From Passalora sequoiae (Eukaryota > Ascomycota > Dothideomycetes > Mycosphaerellales > Mycosphaerellaceae), in NCBI GenBank assembly GCA_013248845.1, contig WSQC01000013.1:434001-498000 (forward strand): 64,000 nt of DNA, in the 5' to 3' direction. Positions 12,157 through 23,088 of the stretch are shown one piece after another. The translations under genes and the position numbers were made by a program. The notes beneath the pieces were generated by a model. It did no database searches and was not told the DNA's origin. It saw nothing but the letters and a program-made list of their open reading frames with translations. Within the stretch, counting starts at the first letter, position 1, and each line of letters starts with the position of its first letter.

Positions 12157-14063
12157 CTATACCTCGACTCCACCCTCGTCATCCGATGACACATTCATTT
12201 CCAACGAGTTGTCCAGTGCACAAACGCCTTCTTGTGTGCCAAACACACGAAGCTTGTTGCCATACACACGCCAGAAGTCACTGCCGAAGCGTGGCATTCC
12301 ACCAGGGATTGTAAGGTCTTCCTTCGTGAATCGGTGCTTCAAGTGTGACGGATCGTACTCGAACGGATCATCTTTGTCCATCGGTGGTAATGTAGGGTCG
12401 CCCACACGCTTCCACTGAACACCTGGAACCGATGGAGTAAACCCTTGCTGCTCTTGATTATCAACAGCACAAGTCCCTTTGTTACGGTTCTTCTCCGGCC
12501 GGGACACCGCGTCGCCAGTCATCTTTATAGTCGCAATCCCGTTGGTGACGTCTGTTGGTGCTTTTGAGCTATTGCTAGCAACGTCGACGTACACGCCCTC
12601 ACGCTCCAGCTTGGCAGACAGTCTGACAGCTACCTGAGCAGTCAAGAAGCTGTCATAGCCGGCCTCGTGGAAGGCAGCCATGGTGTTATACTTGGTGTGC
12701 TGCGGGTCTGTGTCGACGATTGGCACGGTCTGTTTGCAGAGCTGATCCACGATCTGCTCAAGGGAACTGGCTGGATTGATATCACCACAGTTGTGCGTTG
12801 ACATGTATTTGGTGTCGATCACTACCGGCCACAACGCGTGAAGCTTGCGTTGAAACTCCTCAACGGTGTCTGGAAGCTCGCCAATGAAGTGGCGATAGAT
12901 ATAGACCATGTCGAGGAAGCAGTTGTGCCCGACTATGATTTTCGGATTGCCACGGAGCATACCTTGCGCACGATTGAACTGTGCCTTGAAATCGTCCATG
13001 TCGGCATAGATGGGCTCGCCAGTGTGGGAATCTTTAGCACATTCGCGAAGGTCGAGGGCGCTGATATTGCTACCATGCAGCGCCTCAATGATCCAGCGGA
13101 AACCCTTTTGTCGACCAATGCGCTCTTCGAGCTCTCGCTTACGATCGGCAGCGATCCTATCACAGAGTGAGTAAGAGAAATGAGGCACAGCAGTATTGTT
13201 AGTACCACAAAGGGCCTACATACCTGTCCTCGCGCTCTTTGTCGAAGCGCACGATCTGGATGAAGCCTCTCTTGCTGATGGTAACAAGCTCAGGATACTC
13301 GGCACGGATCAGTTGGTGCACAAGACGCTTCTCGAAACGTGATAGCTCCGCCGCCTGTCGCTGGCCATCCTTAAGGACCTCGAAATCAAGTGGAGCGATG
13401 TTCAGATACTCAGGAGTCTTGATATGCCGAGACTCGAGCCAAGAATTGATCTCGCCACGGACGCGATCTAGGAATGCAAGTGATTCGGTCTCTGTCGGCT
13501 TTATCTGAATATCTGCCATAGCCTAGTAAGCAGAGTTCATTAGCCTCAATCCATGAAGACATAACGCAACGCTTTTCCTACTGCCGGGGTAAACTCACAT
13601 TCTTGTCCTGTCTTGTGGCGAATTTGTCGCGCGCCACTTTTGACTCCTTTCGCGATAAATATGGAACACCACGCGTGAAGGGTCGCCCAATGTCGAAGCC
13701 AACGCCAAGTAAAAATTCAGCTGCGCCCGACTGAAAGGAGAAGATACGCTCGACATCTAATCCGCGTTCGTTGATGACGGGAGAAAGATCAAAGTTGTAG
13801 GGCTTGAGCGTGTATTTGCCATCGTTAACGTTCTGGTCGACACAGGTTAAGCCGATCTGCAGAATTTGGTACCGCTCGGCCGCTTCTTTGGTCTCGAGAT
13901 AGCGCTTTTGTAGGGTCGGTTTGCCGGCATCTTTCGGTTTGCTCCACGAGTCCTTAGACGGTACGCCAGAGAGCTCGAGGTCGATAGCTACAAAGTGAGC
14001 TTCCGAGATGTCGGTGATGATATCCAATAGCAGTGGGTAGTAGCTGACCTTGTCGACGTCCAT
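12157..14063 (-). CDS. PARN/CAF1-family poly(A)-specific 3' exoribonuclease
   Basis: DEDD-type 3'-5' exoribonuclease of the CAF1/PARN family, expected to trim poly(A) or oligo(A) tails of RNAs. Exons 14063-13599, 13522-13224 and 13156-12157 (introns 76 and 67 nt) give 587 aa with all phases consistent. Catalytic residues are visible: Asp28 and Glu30 in AIDLELSGV, the third Asp in VGHNCFLDMVYIY, and the His/Asp pair in FHEAGYDSFLTAQV. Between the first and second motif lies the inserted R3H-like segment found in PARN proteins. The acidic C-terminus (SSDDEGGVEV) looks disordered. It is transcribed divergently from the Pex26 gene with 634 bp between starts. Nuclear PARN is the closest family, but other fungal CAF1-superfamily members cannot be excluded. 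Confidence 0.9.
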
Positions 14064-14697
14064 TTCGTGAGCGGGTAATGTATTGGATGTGGTAGCGATG
14101 CTTGATATACCATCAGTAGAAGATGTAGTGGAAAGTGGTGATGAAAGGACAAAGCGCTAGGGCAAGAAGTCTCGGACGAGCTGGTGCAGCGAGGCAAGAG
14201 CTCACGAAGAAAGAGTGACAGAAGATGAGCGTGAGCAAATTACTTGCTGTTGCTGCCTTGTATGTGTGTGCGCGTGCGTGTGCGCGTCCGGCAGTTTCTG
14301 CTGGTGCTGCCTCTGCCTCGCATGTGCGTGGACTTGAGTGTATCAAGCTACGTCGACTCCTGATGCATATTATACCGACGGGTAAAGTGTAGAGTGATGT
14401 GCTGCGCAGAGGAGTGAAACGAGCAACAGCGGACTCTAGACTGCGACTGCGCAGTGGACGTGTTGGTGCGGAGGAAATGTTTGGTGGTGAACTTCAATGC
14501 CGCTGATGAGCAAACACTGTTGCATATGATGTCGAAGTTGATGGTGAGCATTGAGATCCACGCGACGTGAAGCTGGGAGGCCAAGCTCGGCTGCGTCACC
14601 TCGGCTCGTGACATCAAGTGTGAAGCTACCATCTCTCCTGTCGCATCGCGACCAACCTCTTGCCCGCCTACACTGTGCAGACGTCGGCCGGTCAGCG
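14064..14697. promoter_or_regulatory. divergent promoter region, PARN-like / Pex26
   Basis: Only 634 bp separate the two divergent start codons, so both promoters must lie here. It contains an alternating purine-pyrimidine GT/GC run at about 14262-14290. No individual factor site is claimed. Confidence 0.45.
14262..14290. repeat. GT/GC alternating microsatellite
   Basis: A short run of TG and CG dinucleotides, the kind of sequence able to adopt Z-DNA, inside the divergent intergenic region. Confidence 0.6.
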
Positions 14698-16032
14698 ATG
14701 GCGTCCACTGGAACAATCACGTATCAGGATGCTTTGACCTCGCAATACCTGTCCAGCTCTTTTTCAAACCTGTCGCGATCACGTTCAACCAACTCCTTGA
14801 TTGTGCGTACGTACAAGCAAGCTACCCAACTGTATCTCACCAAGCGCTTCAAGGAGGCATTCGAGACTATCGAGCCCATCGTGGCCTCTTCAACGGCTCA
14901 GGAAGGAGGCATTTACAGCAACGGCGATAGCAGTTTTGCAGGAACCGGTCCAGCGCCGATCGCACAAAGCTCGAAGGGAACGCGAACCAAGGTCTGGGTG
15001 TTTTATCTGAGTCTACTTCACGCAATCGTAGAGCTAGGCCCAGAGGAAGGTCGTAATACATTCGGGTCAGGAAGATGGAGGCACGTGGTATCAAAGGCTA
15101 GAGAAGGCACGATCTGGAACGAGATAGTACAACTGGGCTATGGCGGTAACGAGGGCGAGGTCGACCCTGACGTTGTGGTCAACTTGGCAACACTCCTCAT
15201 GGAACATATGCAGAATCAAAAGCTCAATCAGGAGCAGTTGGAGTCATATCTCTCGGCATCTGCAGAGGCTGCACCAATTGCTTTTCTCCAAGACGGCACC
15301 GCAACACCGATGTCAAATACAACATCGTCGCCAAGGGAGTTGACTACGCGAGTGAGAATCCTCGAGCTATATGCACTACATGTACTACCTGCCAACAACG
15401 AATGGGACTATGCGCAGCAATTCATTGAGATGAGCGACTTGTTAGATGAAGAGAGGAGGGAGGCATTTTTACACGCTCTGCAAAGCATTAAAGACGAGAA
15501 AGATGGTTTTGCGCAGAGAGAACGAGAGCTGGAGGAACTGCGTGAACGCGAGCTGGAGGAGCAGCGTGCTGCTGAGGAAGCAAAGCGAAGAGAGGTAGAG
15601 CGCAAAGACGAAGAGCGCAAGAAAGCCGCCGAGGCGGAGAAGAGTCACGCCATCTCTTCGGGCCCCACAGCGAACACCAAACCGTCCAACAGTGCCTCGG
15701 CGAAACCCAAGTCTCTTTCGAATGGCCACAAAGCATCTACACAGCCTCCCACGAGGTCTTCAAAACCGCAGAAGAAGGTCCGTGGCCAGCCTCCCTCGAT
15801 GTACAGCCGGGCGTCCATGGTATTGCAGAGTTTCCAGCATATGCTCAAGCAAGCTGGTCGTAATATGACAGGCAACAGTATGGCACTCATGCGGCTAGTT
15901 ATGTTCATGATTGCATTTCTCCTTATCCTGGCGCGGAGGGATCTCCGAGAGAAGATCAGACGAGCACTGGAAAATAGTTGGGCAAAGGTTAGACAAACTG
16001 TAGGCATGGGCGTGAAGGTCTCCTACATATAG
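14698..16032 (+). CDS. PEX26: peroxin 26-like tail-anchored peroxisomal protein
   Basis: Fungal Pex26 (functional counterpart of yeast Pex15) anchors the Pex1-Pex6 AAA ATPases to the peroxisome so the import receptor Pex5 can be recycled. The start chosen is ATG at 14698 (MASTGTITYQDALTSQYL, 444 aa). The frame stays open further upstream, but that extension is low in conserved features. The N-terminal SRSRSTNSLIVRTYKQA..LYLTKRF motif is characteristic of filamentous-fungal Pex26. A charged coiled coil rich in Glu/Arg/Lys lies at about 270-320, then a Ser/Pro/Lys linker. A single hydrophobic helix (LMRLVMFMIAFLLILA) near residues 393-411 is followed by a short basic tail, as expected for a C-tail-anchored protein. 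No intron is needed. Confidence 0.88.
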   Translation: MASTGTITYQDALTSQYLSSSFSNLSRSRSTNSLIVRTYKQATQLYLTKRFKEAFETIEPIVASSTAQEGGIYSNGDSSFAGTGPAPIAQSSKGTRTKVWVFYLSLLHAIVELGPEEGRNTFGSGRWRHVVSKAREGTIWNEIVQLGYGGNEGEVDPDVVVNLATLLMEHMQNQKLNQEQLESYLSASAEAAPIAFLQDGTATPMSNTTSSPRELTTRVRILELYALHVLPANNEWDYAQQFIEMSDLLDEERREAFLHALQSIKDEKDGFAQRERELEELRERELEEQRAAEEAKRREVERKDEERKKAAEAEKSHAISSGPTANTKPSNSASAKPKSLSNGHKASTQPPTRSSKPQKKVRGQPPSMYSRASMVLQSFQHMLKQAGRNMTGNSMALMRLVMFMIAFLLILARRDLREKIRRALENSWAKVRQTVGMGVKVSYI

Positions 16033-18668
16033 CTTCATGATAACCCTTCACGATGTGCCGACGCAAACAACATATGCGCTTTACGGCAGTGCGGTTCGGC
16101 AGTCAGTAAGAATACCGTCAGGGGCATTGCACGGTCACACATCATGTTTCCGTTGATGGTCTTGGGCGATGATCTACATGACTCGCGATTGAACACATTC
16201 ACAGCTGAGCTATGGAGTACCCGCAAGTTTTTCACGACGACTACACCGCGCCATCCCGCGCGTAAAAGTTGGCTTCGCCATTCACGTCGAGAATGCATCA
16301 TCGGATCGAATCGGGGCATCGGCGATCACCGATGAGGCATGGACAAAAGGAGCCACAACTGGCTGCATAGGTTTCAGATCAACGCGGTTGTCATCTCCGA
16401 TGCTCTGCGCTTGCACGCAGAGCTCAGGCGGGATTCCTCACGCCTCGTCGTCGTCGATGCTATCGCAGGCGGTAGTCGGTATACCAAGTCTTGGCATGTG
16501 AGACGGAGCTCAACCAATCGCAAAGCTTAAAAGTGGTGGCAACCTTAACCTTGTGCAACGGATCTTGTTCTCATGGAATGCCTGCAGCGCTGATACAACA
16601 GTCCTCGGAGCTAATAATGATGGTGTGAACGAACAGGGTCGCTGCAATGTCCACACCTGGCAACATTGGCTGAACGCTGACGTCGATCCACAGCTCGCTG
16701 TTCATCGCTCTGAAAGCCATGGCAACAACCTCGTGGTTGATTGAGACTTGCTCATGGGTATGTAATGAGGTGTCAAGCAGTAGACCAGATAAGCCCTGGC
16801 AAACGAACCGTTCGTCGTTCAATGTTGCAGTCTATGATTAGCCTTTGCAATTCGTCTGCTTTTGTGCATGTCGCGGGCTGTTTGGCAGGCTCAAAAGAGA
16901 TGGCAGGAGAAGCATCCAAGGCCTGTCTCGACACAATCTTGCATGATCTGACACCGGAATCGGGGATCGCGGCATCCTGTTTCGACATCCGGCTTGCCAC
17001 GCGACATGTATGTCATGATATTTTTGTTCTCTTGGCAGCACTCTGCGTCATGACCATGTAGTTATGGCAGGGCACATCCTCATCTTCGTTTCATTACTAG
17101 AGCAATACAGCCAGCAACGTGCGGCACAGTGTCATCAAACAGGTGGGCGTCGTATAAAGTTATTTTTTATGCTCGCGCAGAATTTCTGTTCCGCCGCGTT
17201 CCTTCGCTTCGAGATGGGCGAGGACACCCGGGCTCTGAAGATGTCAACGAAGCGTTCTCGTCGATGGTGTCGGTAGCTTGCGCCCCAGTGAAGCTCTGGT
17301 TTTAGGTTGCTTCCTTTGCCGCACATGCATTCACGTAGAGCACCGTGACGGAGCGGAGGCACATCTGGGATCGTCAGGCGTGCATATTAGCGTGCTGTGC
17401 GGGTTGTTAAGTCATCGCAGAGTAGTGGATAATCGCGAACCAGATCGCCACAATCTCGCAGGCAGCTGCCGAAGGTGAGATGCCTCCCTCGTGGCAGCCT
17501 CATTGCAGGGATCATTTCGGCGGCGGTCCAACCTCCGACGGTCAAGGAGACTCTTCCGAATGTCCTCTCTCAGCAGCCCGCACCGTAATCTCAAACTGGT
17601 AAGGCGGACGCTCGTGCCTGCATATTCCAACCATGTCACCTTCCCTGCGCGCAGTTAACGAGCACAAATTTGCTGGCGCAGTATCACCTGCGGCGCCCAC
17701 CTGATCATTCCACTTCATCATCGCTGCAGTACCACATTGGCCAATCGGCATTATTGCTTCAGAATGACGCCCAATGCCCACCACCACGATCGCGCACGGG
17801 CCAGGCATGCCACGTAGACGGAGGGTCAACAATCGTTGTTGAGGCGCATCGGTGTATGGAGGACAGATATTATAAGCTGGGTATCGCGGAGTGTTTGCAA
17901 TAAAGTTGGACACCGTACGGGCCGGACGTTGCCGAAGGGTGCCCGTAGATCGGCAGCATGGTTGCTTGAGTTGTCTCGATCACGATGCACGTTGGGGCCG
18001 GTAGAACATTGAACGAGGACCTAGGTACCTAGGTAGGCTCGGGCGACATGTCAGAAGTGTAACTGGCATTGCGTTCCACATGTCTCCAGGATCCTGCCCA
18101 ACTGCACCATACGTATGCCCATGGCCCCATTCTGCATCTGCTGAATCTCTCGTCAGTATCGATCACTCAGCAGGGGCAACGGCATCACGGCAGCACGTCC
18201 ATTCAACCCGCGCCACGAGCCAGCGGACGCATTAGCTGCATACGCGCCTTCTAGGCTGGCACCATCGCGCCTGAAAGATAGCCGCTTCCCTTAGCAGTCT
18301 TCGCTTACAGGAAGCAGCACTAGCGGCGCACTTGATCGTGCATTTCGTCGGGGATGCAGCGCAACTAAAGTCGGTTACACAAGAGCCCGGAGCACCGTCC
18401 GACTCTGAGGGCGCTCCCTCCGCGAAAGCACAGCAAACACCTCTAACAGCAGTGACACCACCCAAAGTGTCCCAATACAGCCTTGTGAACCCAGCTCTCG
18501 GTTCAAATGGGCTGGCATCGAGGGTGCCCACACATCCATCCACGCTGAGCGCGGTACTTTACGGCGGCCAGCATGGAGGCGAGAACAGGCGCCTCTTGCC
18601 AGCAGGGAGCTGGCAACTCTTACGGACCGCGTCGGCAGTCTGAGCAATCATGCAAAATTCCCATAGCC
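16033..18668. other. 2.6-kb gene-poor intergenic stretch
   Basis: No supported gene. Frames are short and mutually overlapping. The only notable element is the palindromic CCTAGGTA repeat at 18019-18037. The last few hundred bases are presumably the promoter and leader of the SANT-like gene. Confidence 0.45.
18019..18037. repeat. palindromic ACCTAGGT repeat
   Basis: The sequence ACCTAGGTACCTAGGTAGG is a near-perfect tandem of the palindrome CCTAGG/GTAC. A second copy of the core occurs at 50475-50488. Confidence 0.7.
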
Positions 18669-19235
18669 ATGCTGCTCACGCCATCACCGGAGGCTGCTCC
18701 AGAACGGTCGCTACGGCTGACACGAGACGACAGTCGAAGCAGTTCGTCCGGCTTATCTCAGACACCATCCAACTCCTCCTCCAACTCGTATAGCAAGCCC
18801 GGCTCGATGGATTCTATACTCAATGGTCCTCGACGAAGCGACCCGACACCGAACACAGATCGTTCAGCCTACAACAGTCGCAGCCCTGATACGGATGCAT
18901 ACTCTCTGCCCCCGGAGACTCTCGACTTAGTAGGACGAAAGCCACGAGCACCCAGGCCCTCCTATAGCGAGGAGCAGAAATTCTTCATCATGTATGCTCG
19001 CATCGTGCGAGACCTCAGCTGGCCGGAGATCGAGGACGAGTTCGAGCGCTTCTTCGGCTCGAGATCGAAGGGAGGTTTGACTTCGGTATACTATCGAGTG
19101 CGAAGAGACTGGGGTCTGTTGGAGGTGCTGAAGAGCGGTTCCAATTCGTACCAGGCAGATTGCAAAGAAGTCGAGAGGCGGGCGATGAACTTTTCAACTG
19201 GATTCCTCAGCCAGATCGGTTACCTAGCAAATTAA
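18669..19235 (+). CDS. small SANT/Myb-like DNA-binding protein
   Basis: Uncharacterised 188-aa protein, start MLLTPSPEAAPERS. The frame is open upstream of this ATG, so a longer start at 18573 is possible. The first 100 residues are Ser/Pro/Asn-rich and probably disordered. Residues about 100-155 form a compact helical segment, YSEEQKFFIMYARIVRDLSW followed by PEIEDEFERFF and SKGGLTSVYYRVRRDWG. The spaced aromatic residues and the RSKGGL..YYR pattern resemble fungal one-domain Myb/SANT-like proteins, so nuclear DNA or chromatin binding is inferred. No enzyme motif is present and no intron is required. Being a real gene is fairly secure; the DNA-binding role is tentative. Confidence 0.7.
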   Translation: MLLTPSPEAAPERSLRLTRDDSRSSSSGLSQTPSNSSSNSYSKPGSMDSILNGPRRSDPTPNTDRSAYNSRSPDTDAYSLPPETLDLVGRKPRAPRPSYSEEQKFFIMYARIVRDLSWPEIEDEFERFFGSRSKGGLTSVYYRVRRDWGLLEVLKSGSNSYQADCKEVERRAMNFSTGFLSQIGYLAN

Positions 19236-19608
19236 CCATGGCGCAGTACAATGAGTTAATGATACACATGCTTCTCTGATTTTCTGAGATAGGAAGACAG
19301 CAGGCGTTACGACCAAGCTCCGTGTTGCCACGCATCTAGCATTCAGGGTCCTGGCCAGTGCGCCTTGGAGTTTGCCCGAGACGCATGGAAAAGCCGCAAA
19401 TGTTCGGTGGACGGCGTTATTGATGTGGCGATGGAGATACATATTGCACATTTTAGAGCGGGTTTCGGGACAGCATACTCAAGCGGCGACGTTCTCGGGG
19501 AACAGAACGCTACGATGGGTGATGGTTTGACGGAGAAGAGTGGTACTTTTAGAGTGGTTACACTTGGTCCTGAAAGTGGAACAGGGACATGATTCCAGCA
19601 GTGTGATC
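19236..19608. other. convergent intergenic spacer
   Basis: Shared 3' flank of the SANT-like gene and Iwr1. Nothing else seen. Confidence 0.5.
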
Positions 19609-20769
19609 CTACTCTGCAGCCTCCTTGCCGACAAAGTATTTAGAAAACTGCTGTGGAGTCTGCTTGCGCCAAGGATTCATCTGACGCTCATATTCATCGT
19701 CACTCAAGTTGCCAGTGTCTGCATCCCACTCCTCATCATCCGATCCGTGTGCACGATATCCATACGCGTTCCGGTCAAACTCATCGTCTGAAGCGACTTC
19801 GTCGTCGGGGTAGTCTGCGCCATACCAGTCTTCTGCATTCTCGTCGTCTTCGTCGCTGTCCCAGTCCTTGTCACTCGGGTCGTCTTCGATGTAGGTCTCC
19901 CAAGCAGCTTGATCTTCTTCGGTGATGACCAGATAGCCGACATTTCCGAGCGCGCCTTGTGCATCCACCTGCGCTGCGCCTGCATCAGGTGTTGGCGCAA
20001 GCACATAGGTGTCGTACACGTAATCGGCATCATCGTCCATTTCTACATCGACGCTGCCTGATTGTGGCGCATCGCTGCATGAGACGCGCTCTTGATGGAG
20101 CTCCTTGCTGCGCTGTGACGGCAGCTTTGGTTTTGCAGTCACCTTTGGCTTTGGTCGAGACGTGCTTGCGATCTCATCCATCGCGAATTGGTGTAACGAC
20201 TCGGCCATCGCTGTCAACTTCGACTGGTCGTTCGCTGGTGCACGTTCTTGTTGCAGACTCGACTGCCCAGAGTCTACCTGGTCCCCAACGCGAATAGAAG
20301 AGCCCTTCCCGGGTCGTTTAAAAGCGCCTGTACTGGCAGAGGTTTGTCCGTCACCGTTGCCCTTTCCCTTCCCAGCAATATCAAGAAACTCTTGTGCATT
20401 CCGCCGGTTTCGTCGTTCGACAAAAGTGGCCACACGATCATCCTTCTTCCACTGCTTTCGAACGCCAGCTTCTGGTGTACTGGGCCGTTTCAAGTGGAAC
20501 ACTCTGCGCTCCTTCCCAGCATCGAGTCCTCGACCAGGCGCGTGCGATGACTTTGGTCGTAAAGTGGCAGCCTGATCATCTGCAAGTTGACGCACATTGT
20601 CTGCGTCAAACAACTTCTGCGAGCCATCGTCTGTGCTCTCATTTTTCTGCAGCACATAGTGTATGTCTGGTGTGTGTAGCCTCTTTCCTGGTCGCTCCAC
20701 GAGCAATGCTTCTGGAGCCGGTTCGTATCTTTTACGCTTGACGCGCACAAAGTCAGGCCCTGCGGACAT
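19609..20769 (-). CDS. IWR1: Iwr1-type RNA polymerase II nuclear import factor
   Basis: Iwr1 binds assembled RNA polymerase II and brings it into the nucleus using its own localisation signal. The 386-aa intronless frame starts MSAGPDFVRVKRKRYEPAPEA, with the short basic VKRKR patch near the N-terminus typical of the family. The defining C-terminal acidic block is clear: DYVYDTYV, then WYGADYPDDEVASDDEFD with NAYGYR, then SDDEYERQMNPW. The middle third is Ser/Gln/Lys-rich and low in complexity. The length is close to yeast Iwr1. Transcribed in the same direction as twinfilin, 780 bp apart. Confidence 0.93.
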   Translation of the reverse strand: MSAGPDFVRVKRKRYEPAPEALLVERPGKRLHTPDIHYVLQKNESTDDGSQKLFDADNVRQLADDQAATLRPKSSHAPGRGLDAGKERRVFHLKRPSTPEAGVRKQWKKDDRVATFVERRNRRNAQEFLDIAGKGKGNGDGQTSASTGAFKRPGKGSSIRVGDQVDSGQSSLQQERAPANDQSKLTAMAESLHQFAMDEIASTSRPKPKVTAKPKLPSQRSKELHQERVSCSDAPQSGSVDVEMDDDADYVYDTYVLAPTPDAGAAQVDAQGALGNVGYLVITEEDQAAWETYIEDDPSDKDWDSDEDDENAEDWYGADYPDDEVASDDEFDRNAYGYRAHGSDDEEWDADTGNLSDDEYERQMNPWRKQTPQQFSKYFVGKEAAE

Positions 20770-21548
20770 GTTGGTGGGTGAAACTCCGAGTTTGCGGGAT
20801 CAGGAGGCGGCTGAATTTAGTGAGCTCTTTGGTAAATGCTCTTTGTGAATGGCGCGGCTGCTTCTTGTGGAGAGTCGAGTCAAAGACGTTTCCCTGCATC
20901 CATCAGCTGTCTTAGAGGTGCAGTGGCGCGATCGTAACTGAGCCAATGCTCGCGGATGCAGATGATCACAGATGAGCTTTCCAAAATGATGTATTGTTGC
21001 AAGGCTACAGGGTTGAAGATGCAAGGTACCGCGGCGGTGGGAAGGTCTAAGCGGCGCGCGGGCGTCCCCGACTCCACATCTTCATGTGCTACTCCAGGTT
21101 GGGCGCCAGGAACAAAGCTGATGAGATATTGGCATCTGTCCAGTGCTCGTGCCTCTGAAAGCCCCACACGCAACGATATAGTGGATTCAAGCATATGTGC
21201 AACTACAAGCTGATACCGCTAACCTGGATATTCTATCTCAAACCGACGTGATCTGAGCACACATATAGATGAGCACCTCTGGAACACCTCGTCTTGGGTG
21301 TCAGGATATCTCTGTGATACTCCAGCTTGAAGGCTATTGGCACAGACTTGATAGCGAGCCAGCATCGTCTCCCACGCGGAAGCGATACGTGTGCTATTAT
21401 AATTCTAGATTCCTAGCTTGATGGTCTCGGTATGCTGATTCATTGCAGGATCTGCTATCTGCTCAACTTCAAATATCCATAGTGTCTGCCGGATGCTTTT
21501 GCACCGTCGCAGATCAATGTCGTGCAGTTGCTGATTGCTAAAAATCGC
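20770..21548. other. intergenic, Iwr1 promoter and twinfilin 3' flank
   Basis: No coding signature is visible on either strand. Confidence 0.5.
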
Positions 21549-22598
21549 TCATCTCCGACCTGGCCTCTTGGGCCTCGCAAATCCAGTGCTTGGCTGGCTT
21601 TCTGCTGCGGCTTGTCCGGCATCTATGCCTACTCCAAGCACGTCTATTGTCAACTCGCTCGGCTCTGTTGCCTCTAGAGATCTCACCACCGTAATTCCAG
21701 CATCTCGCTCGGCCACAGTTCGAGTCCAGCTCTTACTCGTGCTGTATATCATCCTCTCCTTGATTTTGGACCCACTAGGACAGGTGTATATGAATAGAAT
21801 GGTGGGTTCTACGCTTGCTGGCTGCGAGTAGAACGAGTATCGTGGCTCGGCGGTTGAAATGATGCTAGCAACTTGCTCAGGCTGCACATTATCTTCCGAA
21901 GAATCGAGCATGAGTGTTTCATCCGGAAGTTGGAACTTCAGCTGCACTAGTGTACCCTTACAACCATCCTCTTTCAAGCTCGCAAGAGCTTCCAGCACAT
22001 TTTCACCTGTAGGCACGTTGATCTTGCTGTTGACATGTCCTCTCCTAGCACTTGTTCCTTGCGACTCTTGCGCCTCGGCCTCCTTCACGCCCGCAAGACC
22101 TGCCTCTTCCTCAGTCAAGGGTGCCGAAAGGCTCTCGTGCTGTTCGTGTTTCGTCCAGCCCTGCGCCGTAAGTTCGGTCTTCTCGGTCGCGAAAAGTGTG
22201 GAACGAAATCGCTCGATGCCAAGCTCACGTACAAGTGTGAGACGTGTAGAAGCGAATAGCATTTTCTGCCGCACCGGGGCAGCATTGGGCACGAAGGTGA
22301 TCGCGACGAAGCCATTTGCAGTCCCTGGTTCGACTTTCAGGAGAATATACGAGGCCTCATCGAGTGTTAAGTGAGCTTGAAGTCCGTCAAGGTCATCTTT
22401 AAAGTCAGAACCCTGGAGTTGTATTGTGGTCTTGGGCACTAGCTGCTCTTTCTCGATGCCTGCGAACAGCGCTCGCTGGTCGGGAGCTGACACGAAGTGG
22501 TTGAATGCATCATGTAGCTCCTGAGAGGCTATCAGACGTTAGTGACGATCCCAGGTGGTTTTGAAGAACATTAGCTGACCAGATATTCCAGACTGCAT
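21549..22598 (-). CDS. TWF1: twinfilin (tandem ADF-H actin-binding protein)
   Basis: Twinfilin sequesters actin monomers and caps filament barbed ends in the cortical cytoskeleton. Exon 1 is only 19 nt (22598-22580, encoding MQSGIS plus one base). A 51-nt intron (donor GTCAGC, branch CACTAACG, acceptor TGATAG) joins it to 22528-21549. The joined start reads MQSGISASQELHDAFNHF, the classic twinfilin N-terminus. Two ADF-homology domains follow at about 1-140 and 170-310; the second contains KGTLVQLKFQL, PRYSFYSQP and KIKERMIYSTSK, matching the family. The tail GFARPKRPGRR corresponds to the basic capping-protein/PIP2-binding tail. Length is 332 aa, usual for the family. GTCAGC is a weaker than normal donor. 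Confidence 0.95.
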
Positions 22599-23088
22599 GT
22601 TGTAGTGTGGACCTTCCACGTCTACGCATAATAATCCGTCCAAGATGTCCACGAGCGCGCGAATTAGAGCTATTTTTGGGGCCCGCGTACGTCATCTGTA
22701 ATGGCACTCTCCCTATGAATGGATACGCCCACCTCGTCTATACTTCAGCGTTCCTAATACACCAGCATTAGCATTAGACGACTCATTGAACCGGCTCATG
22801 CAATCGAATGAATAATCCTGCGTAACGCAACCACGTAGTGTGTTTCGAAGTGCTTCGCGCAAGTTATTGTGAGTTCAGAATGGTTTAATGGATGTGCGGA
22901 TGCCGCAGGTACACGGCCCGAGGATGATTCCATGTCATCGCTGTGCGTGAGGCCCGCAGCAGCTCGACATCTCTCATGTCGTCCAAGTAGGTAGTTCGCA
23001 TGATCTGTTGGTCTGAACAAACCATACCGCGGTCCCGTCACCTCTCGGAGTGCGCCACTTCTCAGACAATTCATCCACCAAACATAAT
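22599..23088. promoter_or_regulatory. divergent promoter region, twinfilin / carboxymuconate cyclase
   Basis: Both start codons face away from this 490-bp spacer, so it must hold both promoters. No individual site is claimed. Confidence 0.4.
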
